Shown here one piece after another: positions 18,125 to 26,310 of a stretch of DNA of 64,000 nucleotides. The stretch spans positions 124,001 to 188,000 of the forward strand of contig JAXLSW010000007.1 of NCBI GenBank assembly GCA_046330415.1. The letters are read 5' to 3'. The position numbers and the translations under genes were made by a program. How positions within the stretch are numbered: position 1 is the first letter of the stretch; each line of letters starts with the position of its first letter. The notes beneath the pieces were generated by a model, which searched no databases, was not told the DNA's origin, and saw only the letters and a program-made list of their open reading frames with translations. Source of the stretch: RHKX01 sp046330415. Its GTDB lineage: Bacteria > Actinomycetota > Thermoleophilia > Solirubrobacterales > 70-9.

Positions 18125-18198
18125 GGGGCCATAGCTCAGTTGGCTAGAGCGCGGCATTTGCATTGCCGAGGTCGTCGGTTCGAATCCGACTGGCTCCA
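18125..18198 (+). tRNA. tRNA-Ala (anticodon TGC)
   Basis: 74-nt cloverleaf. Acceptor GGGGCCA/TGGCTCC, D-arm AGCTCAGTTGGCTAGAGC, anticodon stem CGGCA/TGCCG with loop TTTGCAT (anticodon TGC) and T-loop GGTTCGAATCC. No CCA is encoded. A TAGAAT box lies about 10 nt upstream. The 3' part is overlapped by an antisense protein gene. Confidence 0.96.
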
Positions 18199-18618
18199 TT
18201 CGCCGAGTTCGGTGAAGTCATGAGCCCACCGAGTGCCGCGTACCTGGTTGTTGAGTGTCGGCGCGAGCCGCATACTGAACATCGTCCGACCGTTTCCCAG
18301 CAGGTGAGCTGGGATGTAGAAGCAGCGATCCGTCGTGGCGTCGTATGCCGCCAGCCAATCGATCATCTGCGCGGTGTACTTCTTGACCGCCCGTGCCTTC
18401 CCGTGTGTCAGCGAGTAGGACGTGCACTTCACCTCGACGACGCGACCGTCAGACGTCACGTGCTTGACCTGCACTCGCTCGAAACGCTCCCCGCGCAGCA
18501 GGACCAGATCGAAGTCGCAGTCCTCGCCGAATGGGAGCGCTATTCGGTACCCCTGTCGCACGAGATCGCTGGCGACTCGGAGCTCCGCCATGTCCCCTTT
18601 CTGCTTGGTCGGCGCCAT
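18136..18618 (-). CDS. PD-(D/E)XK endonuclease-like protein reading into antisense tRNA-Ala
   Basis: 160 residues. The N-terminal domain has the order GDMAELRVASDLVRQGY, EDCDFDLVLL and VQVKHVT, i.e. a Glu helix, a Glu/Asp pair and a QxK catalytic strand as in PDDEXK_5 and group-I-intron-endonuclease-like proteins. A FYIPAHLLG segment follows, as expected for that family. No stop occurs before the tRNA gene, so the last 20 or so residues (WSQSDSNRRPRQCKCRALAN) are the antisense of tRNA-Ala(TGC). The native C-terminus may have been lost when this gene came to lie against the tRNA. A role in DNA cleavage is inferred from the fold. Confidence 0.72.
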   Translation of the reverse strand: MAPTKQKGDMAELRVASDLVRQGYRIALPFGEDCDFDLVLLRGERFERVQVKHVTSDGRVVEVKCTSYSLTHGKARAVKKYTAQMIDWLAAYDATTDRCFYIPAHLLGNGRTMFSMRLAPTLNNQVRGTRWAHDFTELGEWSQSDSNRRPRQCKCRALAN

Positions 18619-18772
18619 ACGTCGAAGCTACGGCTGCCGGGCGCACGCTTCAAGGCCCAGATGTGCCAATTGTGTGACAGAAGTGCAAATTCTCTGCCCC
18701 GCAGCGACCACGGAGCCGCCTCGGTGATCGCGCCGGATGGAGTCTGCACCGCCCGTCCGTAGCGTCCCGGCC

Positions 18773-19357
18773 ATGGAAGCGATTGACAGGAGCGAGCTGC
18801 GTGCCCGGCGCGCGCTCGTCGTCTACGAGTCGATGTTCGGCAACGGTCGCACCGTCGCCGAAGCGATTGCGCGGGGGCTCTCGGCGGGTCTCGAAGCGCG
18901 CGCGGTCGCCGTTCACGTGGTCGATGCCGAGGAGGTCGCCGCCGCCGACCTGCTGGTGGTCGGAGGCCCGACCCACATGCATGGGATGGCGAGCGCGATG
19001 AGCCGCAGGACCGCGGTCCAGATCGCCACCGACGCCGGAGTCGACCTGGAACCGTGCGCGACGGCTGAGCCGACGCTCCGCACCTGGCTTTCGGGCCTGC
19101 ATGGAGAGCGGCGTCGCGCGGCGGCGTTCGACACCCGTTCGGACCACTCGGTGACCATCTCGGGCTCGGCCGCCCGGGGGATCGCGAAGCGTCTGCGAAG
19201 GCACGGTTACGTGATCGCCGCCGACTCCAACAGCTTCTTCGTCGACGACACGACCGGGCCGCTCTCCGACGGGGAGCTCGACCGGGCGGAGCGGTGGGGA
19301 GCCGGCCTCGCCCGCCTGATCACCGGCGAGCCCGCGGTGCCCGCGGGCGCACGCTGA
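18773..19357 (+). CDS. Flavodoxin-domain protein
   Basis: 194 residues. ALVVYESMFGNGRTVAEAIA is the phosphate-binding loop of flavodoxins, and VVGGPTHMHG is the second FMN-contact loop. The middle segment RRTAVQIATDAGVDLEPC is longer than in minimal electron-transfer flavodoxins. ATG 18773 is preferred to the upstream ATG 18737 because a TAGCGT box ends 7 nt before it. Its 3' end overlaps the convergent membrane gene by 38 nt. It probably binds FMN; whether it carries electrons or acts as a small reductase is not clear. Confidence 0.83.
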   Translation: MEAIDRSELRARRALVVYESMFGNGRTVAEAIARGLSAGLEARAVAVHVVDAEEVAAADLLVVGGPTHMHGMASAMSRRTAVQIATDAGVDLEPCATAEPTLRTWLSGLHGERRRAAAFDTRSDHSVTISGSAARGIAKRLRRHGYVIAADSNSFFVDDTTGPLSDGELDRAERWGAGLARLITGEPAVPAGAR

Positions 19358-19979
19358 GCCGCGCCGCGATCAACCCGAGCCGGGCCGCGACCACGCCGTA
19401 GGCGAGGTAGAGCGCCGGCAGCCAGCTCGCCACTCCGGCGAAGCGGGCGATGTCGTCGGCGTACTCGAAGACCCCGGCGGCGGCGAGGATGATCTCGCTC
19501 CCCACCCCGAAGACGGCCGCGAGCAGCGCGCAGACGAGCTCGCCCGGCCCTTGCGCCCAGCGGGCCACGATCAGCGCCGCGACCGCCCAGCAGACGACGA
19601 CCGCCGCCGGCTGCGGCTCCCCGCGGACGAGCGCAGTCAGCGCGTAGAGGGCGACTACCGCGGCGATCATCGCGACTCCTTCGCGCAGGCCCTCGGGCTC
19701 GCCGCCCCCGGCCGCCTGCTCCCCGGCCGCCATCCGCACCCGGATCCACCCGAGCGCCGCGGTCCCGCCCCCGACCATCAGCGGGAACCAGAGCTGGCTC
19801 TTCCACACGTAGGGGAAGGGGTCCTCGAGGTAGGTCGTGGTTCCCGACTCGACGTGGCACATGTCGCCGATCAGCCCGCCGACGGCGCCGACGAGAAACA
19901 GCGCGGCGATCCCCGCTCCACCGAGCCGCAGCCCCGCGGTGGCGCCCGCCGGACCTGGGGCTGAGACCTTCGCGCTCAT
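19320..19979 (-). CDS. Polytopic membrane protein, INSIG-like
   Basis: 219 residues with five or six membrane spans. The phrases CHVESGTTTYLEDPFPYVWK and SQLWFPLMVGGG, and the later GVFEYADDIARFAGVASWLP, recall bacterial relatives of the insulin-induced (INSIG) family, where a His and aromatic residues line a lipid pocket. Substrate and role are unknown. The start overlaps the stop of the preceding 65-residue membrane protein by 4 nt, making it the last gene of a rhomboid-containing operon. Family assignment is tentative. Confidence 0.55.
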   Translation of the reverse strand: MSAKVSAPGPAGATAGLRLGGAGIAALFLVGAVGGLIGDMCHVESGTTTYLEDPFPYVWKSQLWFPLMVGGGTAALGWIRVRMAAGEQAAGGGEPEGLREGVAMIAAVVALYALTALVRGEPQPAAVVVCWAVAALIVARWAQGPGELVCALLAAVFGVGSEIILAAAGVFEYADDIARFAGVASWLPALYLAYGVVAARLGLIAARLSVRPRAPRARR

Positions 19980-20173
19980 CCCTCCGGCGGGGTGCGAATC
20001 GCCTCGACGATCGCGGTGATCACGGCGCCGAGCACGAACAGCGTGATCACGGCGAAGACGATCGTCGCGAAGTTGAGTTCGGCGGTGGCGAACGCGGCCA
20101 CCGACAACGCGCCGAGCACGATCACGAAGAAGATCGCCGAGCCGATGAAGATCGCCCGGCGCCGGTCAGCCAT
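19976..20173 (-). CDS. Small two-span membrane protein
   Basis: 65 residues: MADRRRAIFIGS, a first span (residues 9-30), a short Asn-containing turn and a second span (36-58), ending in TPPEG. Both ends overlap neighbours by a few bases (rhomboid upstream, INSIG-like downstream), so it is surely translated as part of that operon. No known family. It may be an accessory subunit of one of the flanking membrane proteins. Confidence 0.65.
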   Translation of the reverse strand: MADRRRAIFIGSAIFFVIVLGALSVAAFATAELNFATIVFAVITLFVLGAVITAIVEAIRTPPEG

Positions 20174-21023
20174 GGACGGGCTCCCCGGGCTCCCGACTGA
20201 CCGCCGTCTCCCCGCGCTCGAAGGGGAGGGTCCTGCGCACGGCGAGCCGCCCCACCCCCAGCGCGATCGCGAAGACGGCGAGGTGGGCGAGGTAGGTGAT
20301 CGTCTCGTCGGCGACGTCGGGGGTGGCCAGCCGCCCCAGCCCCGGCACCAGCTCCAGGATCCACCAGGCGCCGATCACCCACCAGGCGCCGATCTCCACC
20401 AGCGTCCCGAAGACCGGAATGACGACGAGCCCGACCACACGCGCGCGCGCGTAGGCGGCGGCGTAGAAGCCCATCACCCCGGCGACGGCACCGGAGGCGC
20501 CGATGATGGGCCCGGTCGCGTTGGGGTCCCAGAGCACCTGCAGGTAGATGGCGGCGATGCCGCTGAGCAGGTAGAGCGCGAGGAACTTCGCCCGCCCGAT
20601 CGTCGCCTCGACGGTGCGCCCGAAGATGAGCAGGGCGAGCATCGCGACGAGGAAGTGGAGGAAGTCGACGTGCATGAACATCGACGTCAGCGGCGTCGTC
20701 CACCACGCCGGGTTGTCGAGATCGTCGGGGACGCGGATCAGCTCGCTCCCCTCCTCGGTGGTCAGCGCGCCCTTGCCGCAGACGATGTCCTCGGCGGTGA
20801 CGCCGCAGTTGCTCCCCGGGTGGGCCAGGCGAAAGGGGACGGCGCCGTGCTCGATGGTGAAGGCGTCGCGCTCGGAGACCCCCGCCATCGACAGCTCGAG
20901 CGAGCTCGCCCGGCTGTCGGAGAGCGTGAGCTGCCAGGCGAAGGCGAGCGTGCAGAGCGCGATGAGCACCGCTGTGACGACGGGGAACGTCGGTGAGCGA
21001 ACGTTGTCCTTGAGCGGGATCAC
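20166..21023 (-). CDS. Rhomboid-family intramembrane serine protease
   Basis: 285 residues. The catalytic serine is in GPIIGASGAVAGVMGF (about residue 175) and the partner histidine in YLAHLAVFAIALG (about 245). The TM2 motif reads MFMHVDFLHFLVAML, with Ala where most rhomboids have the oxyanion-stabilising Asn after HxxxN. Two Cys in the loop after TM1 may form an extracytoplasmic disulfide. GTG 21023 is chosen as start: a TACGCT box ends 9 nt upstream, and longer frames overlap lipA. Rhomboids cut transmembrane proteins; the substrate is unknown. Confidence 0.88.
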   Translation of the reverse strand: MIPLKDNVRSPTFPVVTAVLIALCTLAFAWQLTLSDSRASSLELSMAGVSERDAFTIEHGAVPFRLAHPGSNCGVTAEDIVCGKGALTTEEGSELIRVPDDLDNPAWWTTPLTSMFMHVDFLHFLVAMLALLIFGRTVEATIGRAKFLALYLLSGIAAIYLQVLWDPNATGPIIGASGAVAGVMGFYAAAYARARVVGLVVIPVFGTLVEIGAWWVIGAWWILELVPGLGRLATPDVADETITYLAHLAVFAIALGVGRLAVRRTLPFERGETAVSREPGEPVHG

Positions 21024-21097
21024 GCCGCGTGGAGCGTAGAGGCGCTGCGGGCCGGTGTGGTGGCTCGCGGCGGGGAGCGCTGCGGTCGGGCCGGGCG

Positions 21098-22108
21098 TCA
21101 GCCGGCGCGTGCGGCCAGCGCCTCGCGGGCGCTCTCGTCCGCGTGGTAGCTCGAGCGCACCAGCGGTCCCGCCGCCACCGACTCGAAGCCGATCTTCCTC
21201 GCCTCGGCGGCGAGCGCGTCGAACTCCTCCGGCTCCCAGTAGCGGACGACCGGGAGGTGCCGCTCGGTCGGGCGCAGGTACTGGCCGACGGTCAGCACCT
21301 GGACCTTGTGCTCGCGGAGGATCCCGAAGGTCTCGACGAGCTCGTCGAAGCTCTCGCCGAGGCCGACCATGAGGCCGCTCTTGGTGATCACGTCGGGCCC
21401 GCCCATCTCCTTCGCGTTGCGCAGCACCCGCGCCGAGCGCAGGAACTCCGACCCGCGGCGCGCCATCGGGTACAGGCGCGGCACGACCTCGCAGTTGTGG
21501 TTGAAGACGTCGGGCTTCTCGGCGATGACCTTGGCCAGCGGCATCTCCTGGCCGCGGAAGTCGGGCGTCAGCACTTCGACCTTGCAGCCGGGAGCCTGCA
21601 TCCGGATCGAGCGGATGACGCCGACGAAGGCGCTCGCCCCGTAGTCGGGGAGATCGTCGCGGTCGACCGAGGTGACCACCGCGTGCTTGAGCCCCATCTG
21701 CGCCACCGAGCGGGCGACGCGCGCCGGCTCCAGCGGGTCGTTCCAGGTCGGCTTGCCCGTGTTGACGTTGCAGAAGCCGCAGCGGCGGGTGCAGGTGTCG
21801 CCGAGGATCATGAACGTCGCGGTGCCACGCTCCCAGCACTCGCCGATGTTGGGGCAGTTCGCCTCCGCACAGACGGTGTGAAGGCCCTCGCCCTCGATCT
21901 GCTTCTTGAGCTCGCGGTACTTGGTCCCGCCCGGCGCGGGGACCTTCAGCCACGGCGGCTTGCGCTGACCGCGGAAGGGGAGCCCCTCCACCTTCTCGAT
22001 CGCGATCCCGCCGGGGCGAGCGCGCGAGCGCGTCTTGTGCTCGCGCTCCTGCTCCTGCTCGGCAGGAGCCGGAGGCGCGGGCGCCTGGACTGGGGGCGGG
22101 GTGGTCAC
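21098..22108 (-). CDS. lipA: Lipoyl synthase
   Basis: 336 residues. CAEANCPNIGECW (about 80-92) holds the auxiliary [4Fe-4S] cluster that donates sulfur; CTRRCGFCNV (about 111-120) binds the radical-SAM cluster; the C-terminal RSSYHADE carries the conserved Ser ligand. The enzyme inserts two sulfurs into octanoyl groups on lipoyl domains, such as the E2 encoded at 62655. A disordered Pro/Glu N-terminal extension of about 30 residues precedes the conserved part. No lipB is in the window. The start is GTG 22108, overlapped by a possible 8-codon leader ORF. Confidence 0.96.
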   Translation of the reverse strand: MTTPPPVQAPAPPAPAEQEQEREHKTRSRARPGGIAIEKVEGLPFRGQRKPPWLKVPAPGGTKYRELKKQIEGEGLHTVCAEANCPNIGECWERGTATFMILGDTCTRRCGFCNVNTGKPTWNDPLEPARVARSVAQMGLKHAVVTSVDRDDLPDYGASAFVGVIRSIRMQAPGCKVEVLTPDFRGQEMPLAKVIAEKPDVFNHNCEVVPRLYPMARRGSEFLRSARVLRNAKEMGGPDVITKSGLMVGLGESFDELVETFGILREHKVQVLTVGQYLRPTERHLPVVRYWEPEEFDALAAEARKIGFESVAAGPLVRSSYHADESAREALAARAG

Positions 22109-22131
22109 GAACGTGCGAGCGGTCGGCTCAT
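22105..22131 (-). other. Possible 8-codon leader ORF overlapping the lipA start
   Basis: ATG 22131 opens MSRPLARS and ends in a TGA that overlaps the lipA GTG (GTGA). A TAACCT box ends 7 nt before this ATG, the spacing seen for leaderless starts elsewhere in the window. Coupled translation of lipA would follow, but a chance arrangement cannot be excluded. Confidence 0.3.
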
Positions 22132-22162
22132 GCGCCTGAGGTTAGCGGCGCACCCGTGCCGC

Positions 22163-23029
22163 TCAGGCCGCGGCCGCCTCGTCCCGTTCGTAGGCCTGCG
22201 ACTTGGCGGCCGTGCCGCGCAGGATCATCTGGTGCGCCGGTGGCCCGTCGACGACGACCTCGCGTTCAACCACGAGGTCGGGCCCGACGTGGAGCAGCTC
22301 TCCCGGCTGCACCTCCTCCCAGTTGCCGGAGTCGTCCATCCGCTCGCTGGAGATGAGGACGAGCGGCTCCTCCGGAGCATCGCTCGTGTGCATGCTCATG
22401 TTTCCGAAGGCGCTCTCGGCATGCAGCGGGGAGCCGCCCGCGTGCTGCAGGACGTGAAGCGGGTTGTGCTCGGGGTAGCGGAACGCCCACAGGTGTCCCC
22501 GCGAGGCCATGATGAAGTTGAGGCTGTAGAGCTCGTACTCGCGAGCGAGCTCGTTGACCGCGGCGACGATGCCGGCGTGGACGTCGCCGCCCGCCTCGCG
22601 GATGGAGACGGTGATCAGGGAGAAGAAGCGCTCCGAGTCGGTCTCGCCGTTGATCATCCAGCGGGCGTCGCCGAGCCGCTCATCGAGCTTCTCCAGGTCC
22701 CCGACGACGCCGTTGTGGGCGAAGACGCGGCCGTCCTGGAAGAACGGGTGCGTGTTCTGCAGGCCGACGGAGCCGGTGTCGGCGTAGCGCAGGTGAACGA
22801 GGTACTGGCATGCCTTCGCCCATCGCGAGACGCCCTCGAAGGTGGTCGAGGAGACCGCCTGCACCGGGTTGCGGATCAGCATCAGGCCGTCGGCCGAGGT
22901 GAGGCTCGCCATGCCGTAGCCGTCGGCGTTGCTCTCGCTCTGGCGGGCGATGGAATCGGGAGCGTCGAGCAGCCAGAATTCGGCGCGGACGTCAGTGCGT
23001 CCGGCGTGGAGGGCGAAGAGGCGGCACAT
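22163..23029 (-). CDS. Class II glutamine amidotransferase (YafJ-like)
   Basis: 288 residues. Cys2 directly after the initiator Met is the Ntn nucleophile; HLRYADTGSVGLQNTHPF and VFAHNGVVGDLEKL supply the glutamine-binding Arg and the Asn-Gly oxyanion pair. The protein is a stand-alone GATase_4 domain like E. coli YafJ, without a synthase domain, so its ammonia acceptor is unknown. A TAGCCT box ends 8 nt before the ATG, consistent with exposure of Cys2 from a leaderless start. Confidence 0.88.
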   Translation of the reverse strand: MCRLFALHAGRTDVRAEFWLLDAPDSIARQSESNADGYGMASLTSADGLMLIRNPVQAVSSTTFEGVSRWAKACQYLVHLRYADTGSVGLQNTHPFFQDGRVFAHNGVVGDLEKLDERLGDARWMINGETDSERFFSLITVSIREAGGDVHAGIVAAVNELAREYELYSLNFIMASRGHLWAFRYPEHNPLHVLQHAGGSPLHAESAFGNMSMHTSDAPEEPLVLISSERMDDSGNWEEVQPGELLHVGPDLVVEREVVVDGPPAHQMILRGTAAKSQAYERDEAAAA

Positions 23030-23087
23030 GGCCTCGCAGGCTAGCCGGGAGCCGCCACCGGCCGTCGCACCACACGGACCCGGGCTC

Positions 23088-23139
23088 CGCCGAACGTCAC
23101 CGAGTACCCCCTGGAGGGCGCAACGAGTGACGTTCGGCG
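23088..23139. repeat. REP-like palindrome, copy A (related to 63491-63540)
   Basis: Perfect 13-bp arms CGCCGAACGTCAC (23088-23100) and GTGACGTTCGGCG (23127-23139) with a 26-nt loop. Read on the minus strand it aligns along its length with the palindrome at 63491-63540, sharing the CCGAACGT and ACGTTCGGCG ends and an internal TCGTTG. Confidence 0.6.
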
Positions 23140-23161
23140 CGCGGGGCTACGGAGCGCGCGG

Positions 23162-23832
23162 CTACGCGGCCGGGACCGCCTGCACGCGGGCGCCCTCGCC
23201 CACGTTCTCAACCACGACGTGCGTCAGCGGCAACTCGACGTCGCGGCGGATCTGCTCGATGACGCCGCGCTCGAGCCAGCGCGAGCGCTCCGGCGGGTGC
23301 GTCGAGACGATCAGCTCGTCGGCGGCGAAGGTGGCGAGCGCGTCGCGCGTGGCCGCGAACGGGTCGTCGTCGCCCACCACGCCCCGGGCGTCCGGGTGGA
23401 TCCGCCGGATCTCCGCGAGCGACCGGTGCATCCGCGCCTCGGCCTCGGCGCGCGGCCCGTCGATGTCGAGGCGAGGTGCTGAAGCCGCGAGCCGGCGAGC
23501 GCCGGGCAGACGAGCAGGATCTCGGCGTCAGGCCGGCCCGCCGTGCGGTTCTCGATCTCCGCCAGGAGCTCCTCGCCCTCGATCGTCTCGTTGGCGACGA
23601 CGAGCACGCGGTGCACGTCGTCGGCCCGCGAGGCGACGGGGACGCGATCGGGCATCGAGCCGCGCGAGCCGCGCAGGAGCAGTCCGGCGCCGACGCCGAT
23701 CAGGGCCGCCGCGACGATCGCGGCCGCCGCGGCATCGACCGCGAGCGCCAGCACGGCGACGAGCACGCCCGCCGCGCAGAACGCCACCACCCCCTTGAAG
23801 AAGTCCGTCTCCGAACGCACCGGGCTGTGCAT
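23162..23832 (-). pseudogene. Universal-stress-like protein with two membrane spans, split by a frameshift
   Basis: From ATG 23832 the frame encodes two membrane helices (residues 13-50), then a USP-like domain start (VHRVLVVANETIEGEELLAE, AEILLVCPALAGSRLQHLAS). Near 23467 the frame breaks; the continuation one frame over reads DIDGPRAEAEARMHRSL and on to DELIVSTHPPERSRWLERGV and THVVVENV, ending at 23162. Adding one base restores a protein of about 223 residues with a continuous nucleotide-binding-type fold. The intact halves suggest a sequencing indel or a recent mutation. The function is unknown; the shape is that of a membrane-attached UspA-like sensor. Confidence 0.75.
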
Positions 23833-23919
23833 ATCCGCCTCCTCACGGTGAGCCTGTCTTGTGGCATATGCAACTTAGCACTCGGCCGACGCCCGGCCTG
23901 GCGCAAGTGCGCCGCTGCG

Positions 23920-24729
23920 CTACGTCGACGGGAGCGTGACCACCGTCTCCAGGTACTCCGCGCGGAAGCTGAGGCCGCCGTCCTCGCTCTCGTTGGCGTC
24001 CTCGTAGAGCCCCACGAGGTCGTCCCGCGCGGCTCCCCAGCCGTCGCCGAGCGCCTGCTTGGCGAGGATCACGGGGCCCAGCGCCTCCGAGTTGTAGTCG
24101 ACCCACGTCTCGGCGGATTCGTCCTCGAAGGTCGAGAACCGGCGCTCGAAGGAGAGCTCCGCCCCAGAGCCGGCGAAGAGCTGGCGCAGCCGCTCCTCCG
24201 TCCCCCACAGCACCGGCGGCATGAACCCCTCCGGAGGCGGCGGCATGTGGGAGCCGATCACCGCAAACATGCGGCCGTTGACGCCGTCGGGCGTCCAGGC
24301 GCAGACGCCGATGCGCCCGCCGGGGCGACAGACGCGCGCGAGCTCGTCGGCGGCGCGCTGCTGGTCCGGCGCGAACATCACCCCGAAGACGGAGACGACG
24401 CGGTCGAAGGAGTCATCGTCGAAGGGGAGGTTCTCGGCGTCCCCCTCCAGGAACTCGACGCGCAGCTCCGCCTCCTGGGCGCGGCGGCGCGCCACCTCGA
24501 TCAGCTTCGGCGTCAGGTCCAGGCCGGTCACCTCGGCGCCGAGCGCGGCCGCGACCAGCGCCGCGTTCCCGGTGCCCGTCGCGACGTCGAGCACGCCGTC
24601 GCCCTCGCCCACCCCGACGCTGGCCACGACCGTCGCCGAGGCCGGTTCGATCCGCTGGGCGATGGCCGGGTAGTCACCGGCCGTCCACATCGCTCGCTGC
24701 CGGTCCTTGATCTCGCTGCCGCCGTTCAT
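23920..24729 (-). CDS. Class I SAM-dependent methyltransferase
   Basis: 269 residues. Motif I is DGVLDVATGTGNAALVAAA (SAM-binding loop), followed by VTGLDLTPKLIEVARRRA (acidic ribose contact) and DAENLPFDDDSFDRVVSVFG, the Methyltransf_11 signature. The phrase KDRQRAMWTAGDYPAIAQRI at the N-terminus is typical of UbiE-like small-molecule methyltransferases in actinobacteria. GGGAGGTC precedes the ATG. The acceptor is unknown. Confidence 0.88.
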   Translation of the reverse strand: MNGGSEIKDRQRAMWTAGDYPAIAQRIEPASATVVASVGVGEGDGVLDVATGTGNAALVAAALGAEVTGLDLTPKLIEVARRRAQEAELRVEFLEGDAENLPFDDDSFDRVVSVFGVMFAPDQQRAADELARVCRPGGRIGVCAWTPDGVNGRMFAVIGSHMPPPPEGFMPPVLWGTEERLRQLFAGSGAELSFERRFSTFEDESAETWVDYNSEALGPVILAKQALGDGWGAARDDLVGLYEDANESEDGGLSFRAEYLETVVTLPST

Positions 24730-24831
24730 TGACGACCTCCCAGGGTGGAATCTCGGTGTGGGGCGAGCCTATGCGATGCGGTCGCCCATGACAAAGGCCC
24801 GCGCCGGGGGAGGTCGGGATCGCTTTCCGGA

Positions 24832-26274
24832 TCAGCGCGGCGTCAGCCGCATCGGCAGGCCGCCGCGCGGGGAGAGCGTCGGCGCCTGCTGAATCGTCAG
24901 GCGGAAGTCGTCGGGCAGCTCGAGATCGAAGCGACGGATGAGCGCAGCCGCGATCGCGTGCACCTCCGTGTAGCCGAAGCGCTTGCCGATGCAGACCCGC
25001 GGCCCCATCCCGAACGGGACGTAGGCGCCGCGCGGCCATTTCGCCCGGGCCTCGGGCTCGAAGCGGTCAGGCTCGAAGTCGTGCGGGTTCTCGAACACGT
25101 CGGGGAGCCGGTGGGAGACCCAGGAGCTGTAGGCGACTGGGAGCCCGGCGCCGACCTTGACGCCCTCGAACTCGTAATCGCGGACGGCACGCCGCGCGCC
25201 GATCCAGGCCGGGGGGTAGAGGCGCAGCGTCTCGTCGACGGCGCGGGTCAGGAGCGGCAGGCCCGTGAAGAGCTCCTCGGTGGTCGGCTCGCGGTCGCCG
25301 CACACCTCGTCGAGCTCGGCGCGAAGGCGCTCCACCCACTCGGGGTGACGGGCGAGCTCGTAGGCGAGAAAGCTGAGCGTCGAGGTCGTCGTGTCATGGC
25401 CCGCGAAGAGGAGGGTGAGGACGTGGTCGAGCACGTGGCTCTCCGCGAGCCGCTCGCCGTCCTCATCCGTCGCATCGATCAGGGAGCTGAGGATGTCGGC
25501 GCCGTCCTCATCGCCGCCACCGCCGCGCTCGCGCCGGCGCACGACCTCGGCGCCGACGAGCTCCTCGAGCCGCCGCCGGTCGGAGTGCAATCCGGCCGCC
25601 GGTGTGAACGGTCCCCAGATCATCTGCATCGGGTACTCGCGGCCGTAGAAGCCGAGGCCGCTCTCGAAGGTCGCAGCCATCTCCTCGGCGCGGTTGGAGT
25701 CGGGGTCGAAGCCGAAGAGCGCGCGCATCGCGATGCGCATGGCCAGGTCGCGGGTCCAGTGGTAGACGTCAAGCGTCTCGCCGGGGTCGATCGCATCCGC
25801 GGCCGTCGCCGCCTCGGTGGACATGACCTCCGCCGCGGCCGCGACCCGCTCTCGGTGGAAGGCGGGCATGATCAGGGCGCGCGAGGTGTCGTGGAACTGG
25901 CCGTCGGTCGTCAGCAGGCCGTCGCCCAGCAGCGGGATCAGGTCGCCCATCCGGCCCTTGCGCCAGGAGAAGTTCTCGCGCCCGGAGACGAGCATGAAGT
26001 GGTTCGCCTCCGGGCCGATCATGAACACGTTCGTCCCGAACAGGATCCGTACCGAGAAGACGGGCCCGTAGCGCTCGTAGCACTCCAGCAGCGGCGTCAG
26101 CGGGTCACGCCGGAAGCCCCACGTCTTGCGCAGGTCGGGCCAGTTCTCCCCGGGCGGGACCGAGGAGCGGACCGTCGCGATCACCTCGTCCTTCATGTCG
26201 GCGAGGATCGCCAGCGGCGCCGGGTAGGGAGGGCGCGCCCCCGGGCTGCCGATCTTGGTGACGGGACCGCTCAT
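24832..26274 (-). CDS. Cytochrome P450 (eukaryote-like class, CYP110/102-type layout)
   Basis: 480 residues. I-helix AGHDTTTSTLSFLAYEL (about 293), ExxR helix DETLRLYPPAWIG (about 349) and the heme-thiolate loop FGMGPRVCIGKRFGYTEVH (Cys near 428). The length and the LYPPAW and RVCIGKRF forms place it with the longer bacterial P450s that hydroxylate fatty acids, terpenes or sterols. No ferredoxin or reductase gene is next to it. It stands between a methyltransferase and a small secreted protein on the same strand, with gaps of about 100 and 36 nt. Confidence 0.93.
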   Translation of the reverse strand: MSGPVTKIGSPGARPPYPAPLAILADMKDEVIATVRSSVPPGENWPDLRKTWGFRRDPLTPLLECYERYGPVFSVRILFGTNVFMIGPEANHFMLVSGRENFSWRKGRMGDLIPLLGDGLLTTDGQFHDTSRALIMPAFHRERVAAAAEVMSTEAATAADAIDPGETLDVYHWTRDLAMRIAMRALFGFDPDSNRAEEMAATFESGLGFYGREYPMQMIWGPFTPAAGLHSDRRRLEELVGAEVVRRRERGGGGDEDGADILSSLIDATDEDGERLAESHVLDHVLTLLFAGHDTTTSTLSFLAYELARHPEWVERLRAELDEVCGDREPTTEELFTGLPLLTRAVDETLRLYPPAWIGARRAVRDYEFEGVKVGAGLPVAYSSWVSHRLPDVFENPHDFEPDRFEPEARAKWPRGAYVPFGMGPRVCIGKRFGYTEVHAIAAALIRRFDLELPDDFRLTIQQAPTLSPRGGLPMRLTPR

Positions 26275-26310
26275 GTGCCCGGACAGTCTCTTCGATTCGC
26301 CCCCGGCCGA

